Positions 54,732 through 64,000 of a stretch of DNA of 64,000 nucleotides are shown here, piece by piece; position 1 is the first letter of the stretch; each line of letters opens with the position of its first letter. The notes beneath the pieces were generated by a model. The model worked only from the letters and a program-made list of their open reading frames with translations. It ran no database searches and was not told where the DNA came from. Source of the stretch: Panagrolaimus kolymaensis (lineage: Eukaryota > Nematoda > Chromadorea > Rhabditida > Panagrolaimidae); contig JAJQJQ010000089.1 of NCBI GenBank assembly GCA_028622995.1, positions 124,001 through 188,000 of the forward strand, in the 5' to 3' direction. The position numbers and the translations under genes were made by a program.

Positions 54732-57067
54732 TTTAAAATTTAAATTAAAAAATAGTATAAAATATTTTAATATTTTCTTAAAAATCAATATTTATCTTTT
54801 TTTCTTCCTCTTTTGTTTGTTTGAAAAAAGCATACTTATTTGATGACGTGTTATATGTATATGTTATCATGATTTTTTATTTAGTTAGCGAAGGTATGAG
54901 TATGTGTGTTAGCAATGACGAGGTCGTATTGATTCTTGTAACCTTTTATTTATCTTAAAGCAGCATAACTAAGGCCGCTTTTGAAACGTTTTAAAATGGT
55001 AAGCTCGATCGAAAGAAAAATATCATAAAAGATCAACATAAATAAAAGGAACAAAAAACGATAGGAAAAAAGCGCGCAAAAAAAGGAAAACTAAAAATCT
55101 TTTTATTTAACAAAAACGAAAGAAAAGTTAGTTGTGAAAAACATTCATTTGCTTGGTTTTTTGTTCATAAATAACGACATTCAAAAAAAAATCAGAGAAA
55201 ATATTTTATTTTTGAATATTTTATTTATTTTTCTTGTTTTTTCTCGTTAAAAATGTTTTTACTAAACCCAAATTTTGTTTTGGATTTAGTGAATTCCATA
55301 TTCTAAGCCTAGAAAGCTAATAAGAAAAGCGCCTAAAAAGAATAAAGATGTAAATTTTACATATTATCGAGATTCACGTATGTCATCGCAATATAACAAG
55401 AAACTCTTTTTAAAAGAAATGTCGTGAGAAAAGTTCAAAGCTAACATAGCCCTTTATTTATCAATTAAAAACCATTACATGGCCATCAAAAAACGAAGTA
55501 ACCTATTAATTCAAGAAATTTAAGGGGAAAACTAAATTTAAAAAATCTTTGAAGTAAAAAATAATCAGGAGTGAAAAATGAAAAAGACCTAATTTAAAAT
55601 TACGCTAATATTTATTCTTTAACGCGTTTTCCGCTATTAATTTTTCAATCTTGCAAACACATTTTTTACTTCTCTTATTTTCTAACAACCTTTTAAATTG
55701 ACTAAAAGTTTTTGAATGCTCATTCAAAAAAAAAACGAAAATTAAAAAATTATTGAACAGCAAAATTTTATGTTCAATCCAAATTTAAAAAAAAATGATT
55801 CACATTTTGTTTCTTTGTTTATATCTTTTTTTTAAATAAAAGCTCTAAAAATAAAGAATAAACAGAAATATGGAAAAGGGTGCGCAAAATCAAAACGCCA
55901 AAAAATAAAAAAGCGTTTTCAAATCAAAAACGGCATATTGTAGAAAAAACTACAAAATTGGAAAACATTTTGCACATTTTTTTTGTAAATAAAAACTTGC
56001 GATTATTACAAATTTCAGAAATTTGCCTTTTGCTTTGTTTTGAATATTTTAACTTTCTCTTTTTTTATTTTCGCATTTCGTATTTACCATTTTTGAAAAT
56101 TTACAACCACAAAAAAACGTTTATGAATCAAGCTAAAATAATACTGCACACACAAAATCGGGATAAAATGTTTTTGCTCTTTTATTTTTTCTTCTAAAAT
56201 AAAGTTTATTTTACTTGGATTTGTCCAAATTTATACTATTACCGCGATATTTTAAAAGTCTAGAAAAAGCTGGCACTAACACATTTATTAAAACCAAAAA
56301 TTTAAAGTTTTAGTAGCAAAATAAAGTTTATTTATGTTAAATTAAGTATAAGAACGGACATTCATGAAATCAATTATTGCCATTGATAAATCTTTAGATT
56401 TTATTGCATGCATTTTTTCCCATTAACCTTTTTGTTGATTTTCTTTTATTTTTTTTATTTGGCTAAAGAGGAGCTTCATATTTTATTTTTTTGTGTAACT
56501 TTTTCAAAACTATAATTTCATTTTGCTTAATTTTTTGACATTTACAAAAAAACCAAAACCATCTGCCATTATTTTTCCCATTAATTTTCACAAATTTAAT
56601 TTTAAAAATAAAAATGTATGTGTTTGCAAATAATGAAAATATCTATGACGAAGAAAAAGTACAACCGAAGAATGTATGTTCTTTGGATAAAGTGTCTCAA
56701 AAAAAGATGAAAAAAGAAAAAAAGCGTAATCAATTTTTGATTGACTACGTCTTTTCTTTTCTTCCACTCATCTCATCTTTCAAAGAGTCAGTGTCAAAGA
56801 AACAAAAAAATGAAAAGAAAATGTCGCATTAAATTGTCTATGAAAACTTTTTTCTTCTTCTGTGTGTTGTGTGTTTTTTTTTTAATAAAAAAATTAAATG
56901 CTTTTAAAATGTTTTTTTTTGTTTGAATTTTTTTAAAAGAATAAGAAAGTGTTCAAACTGTGAAAATTACATACTTCCTTCTTTTTAAAAAAAGATAATT
57001 GGAACTTGTGAAAGTGTGGGAAAACAGAAAAAAGCACATGTCTTACAGTATGCTGACATTTTAAGAT
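54732..57067. other. Intergenic with the second copy of a direct repeat
   Basis: Contains the 55868-56100 repeat of 51356-51590. The ORFs at 55880 and 56614 are low-complexity Lys/Asn/Phe-rich. No gene supported. Confidence 0.45.
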
Positions 57068-58025
57068 TTAAAGGAACATAGCTATTTCTTGCCTTTCTTG
57101 AAATTTCATGTCCCGTAAAGTGAAAGATGAAAAAATTGATACTGGGGCTGCGCGCGAAATTTGAAAACGTTTTTCGTTTCAAAATAATCGTTTGCTTTCT
57201 TTCTTTGATTTTTTTCATTTTGATTTTTTTTGTTGACGATGTTTGATCTAAATGTTGCTGTTTGTCCTAATATTGGTTGATGATTTGATTGTTTTGATGA
57301 AAATGGTATATGCTGCTTCATCTTCATGTTACAGGGAAGTTATTTTTATTGTTTTTGTCATATCTTTAGTTCTGTTTTTAGATACTTCGTTCGATGGCTG
57401 CTTCGTCGTCGTTTATTCCAGGCCAGTTTTTTCGTATTGTTTGGTTTTTTCTTTAGTTCATTTTTTAGGTAATTTGGACGATCTATGGGCTGTGGTGGAT
57501 GATGGTAGCTGCCTGTCATTGATGTTTTTGCTTTTCATCAATCGATGTCGATAAAGCATATTGATTTCATTTGCAGTTTAGTTATTATAGTTTGATATCG
57601 ACATTTCGATTATGGTTAGAGCTGCATGGAAGAATAGCATATAATCGTGCTTTTCCAAATAATGTTAATTATGTATTTATGAAATCTTTCAAGGTTTATG
57701 ATTATTTTTATGCCATCCACAAGAGAGTATGTGAATGTTGAGGTCCCTCAGAAGCTCAAATATTCGTAACTTTTTTACCGACTTGTATTACTGAAGCTGT
57801 AAAGGCTAATAGTGCAATTGCTTGATAAATTTTAGCTATAAAAATTCTTTCTTGTGGCGCCCATTTTTTTTCTGACTTTGAGGACATCGAAGCGGAATTC
57901 TTTCATCGGTGCTAATCTTACTCAATTCCTTTTTTCTTTAGTTCCGGTTTGCACTCATAGCATAGCAATGGTTGAAAATAGATAAAAGCAGTTTTTTGGC
58001 AATCACTACATATTCAACCAAGTCT

Positions 58026-58271
58026 TCATTTTTTTGGAGAACAACAACAAATGGATGATTCCAAAGGCTCGTTTCTTAGTCCACATTGATATATCTTTGT
58101 TTTTGCGCTATGGCATTCTTTTTTTACAGTAATATGTTGAGGAGAACCATTAACAAGATAATACTGTTTGCCACAGTCATATTCAGTAGAATGCGTAGGA
58201 AGAGGATCAAATATGGCTGTAATTCTTCTAGCTTCTTGCCTTTCAATCAATGAACAAAGGAAAAAATTCAT
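58026..58271 (-). CDS. Possible Cys-rich ORF inside the TTAA element
   Basis: 81 residues, starting MNFFLCSLIERQEARRITAI, with six Cys after residue 30 (EYDCGKQYYLVNG, KKECHSAKTKIYQCGL, SSICCCSPKK). The Cys spacing resembles small secreted nematode domains. No signal peptide in frame; an upstream exon may be missing. Unknown function. Confidence 0.3.
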   Translation of the reverse strand: MNFFLCSLIERQEARRITAIFDPLPTHSTEYDCGKQYYLVNGSPQHITVKKECHSAKTKIYQCGLRNEPLESSICCCSPKK

Positions 58272-58508
58272 TCTTTTATTTTATCAATTATGAAGAAAAA
58301 GGCAAGCAAAGCAATAACGGAAATATGAATTTTCGGGAAAGGTCGTTGACCTTGGCCTTTGATAATAATTAATTAGAATATGTATTTACCTATCCAACAA
58401 TAATCTGCAAATGAAAATAATATTTATTTCCCTCTTTCTTTCTATTGATTATTCAAAAACTCTTACGTAAATGACAATTCAATCAAGCCATTTGCTTATT
58501 TTCAGAAA

Positions 58509-58701
58509 ATGAAACAAACATACCAACAATTTCTCCAACTTCTTATTATTATAATCTTCCTGGTTATGAATTTAGCGTAAGTCGTAAGTCCTATGAATGG
58601 GCTATATGTTTGACAGTTGTTTACCAATGCTAACAACCATAGAGGAAATGGTTTGTTTTTGCTGTATTGGAGAAAGTATAACGAAATGGGCAACTTATTG
58701 A
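58509..58701 (+). CDS. Possible 50-residue secreted peptide inside the TTAA element
   Basis: A TTTTCAG acceptor at 58505 precedes AAAATG, and exon 58509-58576 encodes a hydrophobic leader (LQLLIIIIFLVMNLA) up to a GTAAGT donor. A 40-base intron and exon 58617-58701 add CLPMLTTIEEMVCFCCIGES and a stop. The acceptor before the ATG would suit spliced-leader trans-splicing. The product is Cys-rich and short; no family recognised. The call could be chance. Confidence 0.3.
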
Positions 58702-59800
58702 CAACGATTTATTGGTAATAAAGTTAGATGCTTTGCAAATCAAGACATCATTGAACAAATAATCCAAAGCCGTATGGAACTTGATGCCTTTATTTTGCTT
58801 GAACAAATAAGGTTGAAACAAGTCACATAGCTTGCTCGAAATATTTTCACTGATAATACGGTTATGCTGAAGAATCAGTAAAATATGAATTATCGTAAAG
58901 TAACAATGTCCACAAACAATAGGTGAAAGGCTTGAACTACCAGCTTGTTTTGTTGCACATGTTAGAAAATTTTATCCATCATCCGCAGGTGAGTATAAAG
59001 GATACAATGAATGTTATTTCGATGAAGATGAAAGCTTTCCAAGAATATGAGTAAAAATCAGATATCGCAATGTTGTTTATTATTTCCTTTGAACAAATAA
59101 ATATTTATTGTGCAAAAGTTTGTTGTAAGTGAAACATGTCTCCTTTTCGACGATGTTCCACTTGATAGTATCAGGGAAAGACAACTGTGACAAGAATAAA
59201 TTGCATTAAAGCATTAAAGCCATAGCTATTTAGTGACACATAAGTGAATTCGTAGTTGATTGAATTTAATCTTATTCAAATATAAATGTCCTTCAAATGA
59301 TTAGCAACGGAATAGGATGACGTTGATGATGAAAAGCAAAAACATCAATGACAGGCAGCTACCATCATCCACCACAGCCCATAGATCGTCCAAATTACCT
59401 AAAAAATGAACTAAAGAAAAAACCAAACAATACGAAAAAACTGGCCTGGAATAAACGACGACGAAGCAGCCATCGAACGAAGTATCTAAAAACAGAACTA
59501 AAGATATGACAAAAACAATAAAAATAACTTCCCTGTAACATGAAGATGAAGCAGCATATACCATTTTCATCAAAACAATCAAATCATCAACCAATATTAG
59601 GACAAACAGCAACATTTAGATCAAACATCGTCAACAAAAAAAATCAAAATGAAAAAAATCAAAGAAAGAAAGCAAACGATTATTTTGAAACGAAAAACGT
59701 TTTCAAATTTCGCGCGCAGCCCCAGTATCAATTTTTTCATCTTTCACTTTACGGGACATGAAATTTCAAGAAAGGCAAGAAATAGCTATGTTCCTTTAAA

Positions 59801-61174
59801 ATAGAAAATTTTATGAATTTTAATTTTTAATGGAAATAAGGTGAAAATAGAAAAACATCTGAATTTTCTAAAAACTTTGTATAAAAATTGAAAACAATCA
59901 AGCCTTTATTCTGTGAACATTATAAACGAAGTATTTTTTCCATGAGAAAAAACGCATATCAAATATTAATGAAACCTAAAATCAGTGAATTATCTTTAGA
60001 ATTTTTATACCTAATTTTTTTCGTTAACCTTTTTATCGAAAAAAAGTTTCTCATGAGCAAACATCCCTGCATAATTAACAACCTTCGCTTCAATCCATCG
60101 AACCCGTTTACCAGAGCCACCATCAATATTTTTATTTACAACCATTTATCACAAACAAAAAACCATTTAACTTTTATGACCGTCGTCCATTAATGGTTCT
60201 TTTTTTTGCGATGGAAAAAAATATCTGCGAATACCTCTTCTTCTTTTTTAAAACTTTGTTCTTTGCATTCTCTTATCTTTTTTTTTACTTTACATTTATC
60301 ACTTTTAACATTTTTGAGGCAGGGACTAGACAACACTCAAAGAATTTCTTTTCTTTCTTTTTTTTTTGCATCCTTGTTAAAGAAAATTTTTAAAAAGGTG
60401 ATTATTATTCTCACCTGATTTTTTTTTCATGAATGGCTGGAAAATGGACACGATCATTAAAACCATCCAATGACCTTTTCTGTTTTCTATTCGATTGAAA
60501 AATTTTATAGGAAAGTTTTGAAAGCAGCAATATTTTTTTGTTTTGTTTTTGAAAGCAATAATTTTTTCATTTTTATGATTCAACAAATTTGTAGCCTTCC
60601 TTTTTTTTAATATTCCCACAGGAATATAACTACGCAACAGCAACGAAAGACGTGAAGAAAGAAATTATAAAAAAAATGGGGGAATGAAACAAAAAAATAA
60701 TTTGTATGTTCACATTTTTTTTCTTTTTTTCATTCAACAAAAAACCATAGCAGCCGCGAGCGAGCAAGCAGGTGAAAAAATAAAAGAAAAAATGGGAGGA
60801 GGTCATTAAGTCGTTGTCGGGGGCAAAAGCAGCTCGTTCTTTTGTCTAGTCTGATGGTCCGATAAAATATGGAGAGTCCGTCAAAGACAATTTTCATAAT
60901 CAGTCGTTGTTGAGCAAGCAGCCAGCCAAACTGTGAGCAGCAATAGCCATCCGTCAAATATATATTTTTTCTTTTCTCTTGTGGGTTGTGGCTCAAAAAA
61001 AGAAAGATAGACGGAAGTTGAAAGAAGAAAAAGAAAAAAAGTGGGACGTACGAGACAAACGTGAACAGTTTATTTTTTGTTCACTTTGATAATACTTCAT
61101 CAGGAAGCAGTCGACGACGTTGCCGTCTGACCTTTTATTTATTTAAAAATTTCGAAAAAATAAAAATAAAAATT
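59801..61174. other. Intergenic upstream of the desaturase
   Basis: AT-rich with polypyrimidine tracts. The desaturase promoter should lie in the last few hundred bases. An in-frame upstream ATG at 61061 could extend the desaturase, but those codons (HFDNTSSGSSRRRCR) do not look like the family. Confidence 0.4.
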
Positions 61175-62960
61175 ATGGCTCCTCCAGCTGCTTCAACCAC
61201 GTCCACCACTACGACGGAATTCGAATTATCGAATGAAAAAGTCACCGATGTGGTTTCTGATGAACCCAACAATAAACGAGAATATCCAACTCTCGATGAA
61301 CTTCGTTCAGCTGTTCCAAAGCATTGTTTTGATAAAAATGCTTTTCGATCATGCCTTTATCTTGCAAAAGATTATTCTCAACTTGGATTAATGTATCTCT
61401 TAGTTCCATATATTGAACATTATCTTGGCTTTGCTGGTTTATTTGCATGGTGGTGGATTATGGGAATGTTTGGTTTTGCTCTTTTTGTTGTTGGACATGA
61501 CTGTGGCCATACAACTTTCTCAAATTATTCATGGTTTAATGATCTCTGTGGACATATTGCTCATGCCCCAATTTTTGTTCCATTTTGGCCTTGGGCTAAA
61601 TCTCATCGACAACATCATCAACATACTTCACATGTTGACAAGGATAAAGGCCATCCATGGTTAACGGAAGAATGGTGGATCGAACAAGGATTTGTCGCGA
61701 AATATTATCATAAACTTATTCCTATTACTGGTTTCTTAATGTAAGACATCACTTCTTCTTTTTTTTTAAAGATTATTTAAAAAAATATATTTTCTTGCAG
61801 GTGGTGTCCCGGTTATCTCATTTTTGGCATTCCTGATGGATCTCATTTTTGGCCTGGTTCAAGACTTTTTACAACTAAAACAGAAAAAATTCAATGCGCT
61901 GTTAGCAGCTCTTTGTGCATTCTTGCTGCAATGGTAAGAGACACATATTTTTATTTTAGAGCAAAAAAATGTTTTGGCCTAAAAAAAAACGTTTTAAAAT
62001 TGATTTTTATCCTAAAAAATGAAAAAAAGTAAGCCCGATGCGGGGCTCGAACCCGCGACAGCCAGATTAAGAGTCTGGTGCTCTACCGACTGAGCTAACC
62101 GGGCACCGATGTGGCCATACATTTTATAGAAACACAATTGCTTGACTTCCACATTTTTTTCGTTGCTTTGTTGCTTTTTGCACTTGAAAGACGTTTCTTT
62201 TTTTTATCAACCAAAAACAAGTTTTTTTTTTCTTTCAATGGGCCAAATAGATACTTCCTTTCATTTGTCCTTTTGATTTTTTAAAAGTTAAAGAAAAGTT
62301 TAAAGATTGGAAAAATTTTTGTAGATTGCTTTTTACATTTGTGATTATTCATTTGTTTCATTTACAAAATATTATATGATGCCAGTAATTTTTACTGGAT
62401 TTTGGATTGCTATGGTTACTTATCTTCATCATCATGAAGAAACCATTGAAACTTATGAAGAAGGTACATGGAATTATGTTCGAGGTCAATTAAATACCGT
62501 TGATCGACGATATGGATTTGGACTTGAATCATTGCTTCATAACATCACTGATTGTAAGTTATTTTTTGAGAGTTAAAAATTACCTAAAAAAGAATTTTTT
62601 AATTTTTGCGTTCAAACAGAAAATCAAAAATTAAAAAATTTTTCTCGAAAATCAAACTTTCTCATTTTCATTTTACTTTCGAGCTTTAACTTCAAATAAA
62701 TATTTTTCTCTTTATTTTTAGCCCATGTCGTTCATCATCTTTTTTATCGGCAAATTCCACATTATCACATTTCTGAAGCCACACAATCTATTATACCCGT
62801 AATTGCCAAATATGATGAAAAGCTTTATCGTTCTCGAGATAGTTCCACATATTTATATGAATATATGATGCTTAATCTCAAACTTGATTATGTTAAAAAA
62901 GTTGGAAATGGAGTTTTAAAATTTGCGGGTATCAAATGTAATGAAAAGAAAAATGAATGA
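61175..62960 (+). CDS. fat-2: Delta-12/omega-6 fatty-acid desaturase
   Basis: Exons 61175-61740, 61801-61933, 62325-62553 and 62722-62960 give 388 residues. Histidine boxes that bind the di-iron centre are all present: HDCGH (108-112), HRQHH (144-148) and HVVHH (311-315). Conserved family segments include AVPKHCF, LAKDYSQLGLMYLLVPYIEH, HAPIFVPFWPWAKSHRQHH, IPDGSHFWPGSRLF and YGFGLESLLHNITD. Four membrane-spanning stretches are visible. The enzyme converts oleate to linoleate in the ER, the entry step to polyunsaturated fatty acids in nematodes. Closest to C. elegans fat-2 by motif order; orthology is inferred. Intron 2 (61934-62324) hosts an antisense tRNA gene. Confidence 0.92.
62033..62104 (-). 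tRNA. tRNA-Lys (anticodon CTT)
   Basis: The minus strand reads GCCCGGT, A-box TAGCTCAGTCGGTAGAGC, anticodon loop CTCTTAA, B-box GGTTCGAGCCC and acceptor ATCGGGC. All four arms pair (one G-U in the acceptor stem). A T-run downstream on the minus strand (about 62029-62022) is a Pol III terminator. The gene lies antisense inside intron 2 of the desaturase. The base after the acceptor stem would be T, an uncommon discriminator for Lys. Confidence 0.93.
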
Positions 62961-63644
62961 ATTAAATAACCTTTTTTCTTTTTTGTAAATTATTTTTGTC
63001 AGTTTTTTATTGTGATGTCTAGAAAGAGAAAATAATAAAATGAACCTTTTTATTGTTAAACTTTTGAATCAAAAGTAAAAAATATTTCACAAACAAAAAT
63101 AATAAATATTTTTTGAACCAAAAAAACGAATAAAAATTTCGTGGGATTTTAAAAATAAAATAAAAAATCAAATCTGTTTGTTCACTGAAAAAGAAATCGT
63201 AAAACGATCATTTTTTTGTCGTACCGAATAGCTAATTGTGCTCTGATGCAGCTAGTAGCGAATATTTTAATATGGTGTCGTTTTACATCCATTTTATAAT
63301 CATGGTTAACGAATATTTTTTCGGAAATAGCAAAAATGCATTTTCAGGTTATTTGTTGAAAATTTCAAAATTCAGACAATAATGCTGCTATAGTGTTATT
63401 TTAGTTTTTTTTATATTCTTCTTCAAATGATAAAAAAAACCTTCTGAAAGCGGATCTTACCGACCTTATAATTATTTTTTTCTTATCAGTGATAATAAAG
63501 TGATTCAAATGTGAAAAGGTGCATTCAACAAAATCGATGCTTTTATTGTTCCAATATGATGAACAAAACGTTTTTGTTAGTTTTGTTGCCGAGTTGTTTT
63601 ATTCTTACAACAATTTTCAAATAAAGTTTTTTGATTTTTAGGTA
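62961..63644. other. Intergenic
   Basis: Starts with the 3' flank of the desaturase (AATAAAATG about 63033). A TTTTTAG acceptor at 63636-63642 precedes the next ORF and may be a trans-splice site. Confidence 0.4.
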
Positions 63645-63851
63645 ATGTATTTAACGGTGGTTTGTTTCACAATTTTTGCATTGGGCACTGCTTCAGCCTT
63701 TAATCCTTTTATTAAAAAACAAAATTTGAAAGAGTTGGCTCCCGATGGTAGAATCAATAAATTTAATTCAATTTGTGCTAGCCCTTCAGTTTCAACATCA
63801 CAAAATGGCACACTTACTAGCCCCAATTATCCAAACATTTTTCTTAAATAA
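63645..63851 (+). CDS. Short secreted protein with the start of a CUB domain
   Basis: 68 residues from ATG 63645: signal peptide MYLTVVCFTIFALGTASAF, then Lys-rich linker, then SICASPSVSTSQNGTLTSPN, with YPN completing the opening motif of a CUB domain (Cys ... GTLTSPNYPN). A TAA follows within five codons, whereas CUB domains are about 110 residues, and AATAAA comes directly after. Either the gene is truncated or an unrecognised splice site leads to further exons beyond 63851. Confidence 0.5.
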   Translation: MYLTVVCFTIFALGTASAFNPFIKKQNLKELAPDGRINKFNSICASPSVSTSQNGTLTSPNYPNIFLK

Positions 63852-64000
63852 AAAATAAATTTATTAATACCATATCTTTATAAAACCCTATAAGTGTTGA
63901 AGAGTAAAATTATAGCGGATTATTTTACCCGCCACAAAGTAAGCTAAATTCATAAATAAACCGATGTTCAATAAAAAAATTTCAAGGTAGTAACTGTCAA
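63852..64000. other. Window end, no feature
   Basis: AT-rich; no coding continuation of the CUB-like ORF is evident. Confidence 0.4.

Larger units (their letters stand above)
57072..59795. mobile_element. 2.7-kb TTAA-flanked element with 474-bp inverted repeats
   Basis: The arms 57067-57540 and 59327-59800 are inverted copies that give identical translations in both directions, so they are essentially identical. The ends read AGGAAC and GTTCCT, with TTAA outside on each side (57068-57071 and 59796-59799), the same signature as the intron MITE at 53157. The 1.8-kb centre has no transposase that I recognise. It holds a possible two-exon minigene (58509-58576, 58617-58701; signal-like MKQTYQQFLQLLIIIIFLVM) and a minus-strand Cys-rich ORF (58026-58271, ending SSICCCSPKK). 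Confidence 0.8.

Noticed and set aside
57252..57554. A 100-residue hydrophobic ORF present twice (57252-57554 plus, 59301-59615 minus).
   Set aside because: It exists because the arms are identical inverted repeats. A second overlapping ORF on the opposite strand is equally open, and no splice or start context supports either.
1..64000. Bacterial-style operons, Shine-Dalgarno sites or CRISPR arrays.
   Set aside because: Intron-rich eukaryotic genes throughout; no regularly spaced short repeats other than the 177-bp satellite.

Overview
This looks like an AT-rich nematode genome, most likely from the Tylenchina and perhaps Panagrolaimidae. The evidence is short GT-AG introns with T-rich TTTTAG/TTTCAG acceptors, serpentine chemoreceptors, BTB-MATH proteins, a transthyretin-like protein, an omega-6/delta-12 fatty-acid desaturase, an F-box-like family and an Hsp70 expansion. 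Species and chromosome cannot be read from the sequence. All exon structures were assembled by hand from splice signals and reading frame.

Layout. 0-5 kb: tail of an unknown gene, a chemoreceptor exon fragment, a Ser/Thr-rich zinc-motif protein, an F-box-like gene and a TALE homeobox gene. 5.6-8.4 kb: tandem-Hsp70 paralog A. 8.9-11.4 kb: a glutathione S-transferase and a BTB-MATH gene. 11.9-16 kb: three serpentine-receptor copies, of which only the middle one is intact. 16.4-18.8 kb: acid-sphingomyelinase-like gene. 18.8-22.1 kb: mostly empty, with a hAT-type MITE. 22.1-26.4 kb: LEA-like small protein, Hsp70 paralog B and a membrane protein. 27.4-30.1 kb: METTL13-type double methyltransferase. 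32.5-33.8 kb: BTB-MATH gene. 34.1-38.5 kb: a second sphingomyelinase, now a pseudogene broken by a foldback transposon that itself carries a nested hAT MITE. 38.9-41.7 kb: transthyretin-like gene and a degenerate Clp/AAA+-like gene. 43-44 kb: 177-bp satellite. 44.1-50.3 kb: three decayed copies of a secreted/membrane gene, each followed by a structured RNA, with a BTB gene between them. 51.8-54.7 kb: Hsp70 paralog C with a TTAA-flanked palindromic MITE in an intron. 57-59.8 kb: a 2.7-kb element with 474-bp inverted repeats. 61-63 kb: desaturase with an antisense tRNA-Lys in an intron. 63.6 kb: short CUB-like secreted ORF.

The two most striking systems are as follows. (1) Four copies of a minus-strand RNA carry every hammerhead-ribozyme core element (CUGANGA, G10.1-C11.1, GAA, NUH). 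The three strands of the junction are split over two hairpins whose loops would pair with each other, and compensatory changes in the divergent copy support the pairing. (2) Three paralogous genes of 729-736 residues encode an Hsp70 arrangement in which a P-loop-less NBD-like region plus SBD-beta is followed by a complete second NBD; two of the three end in a CaaX-like tail. Decay of the genes beside the ribozymes, with the ribozyme core kept, suggests the RNA rather than the protein is the persisting unit there.
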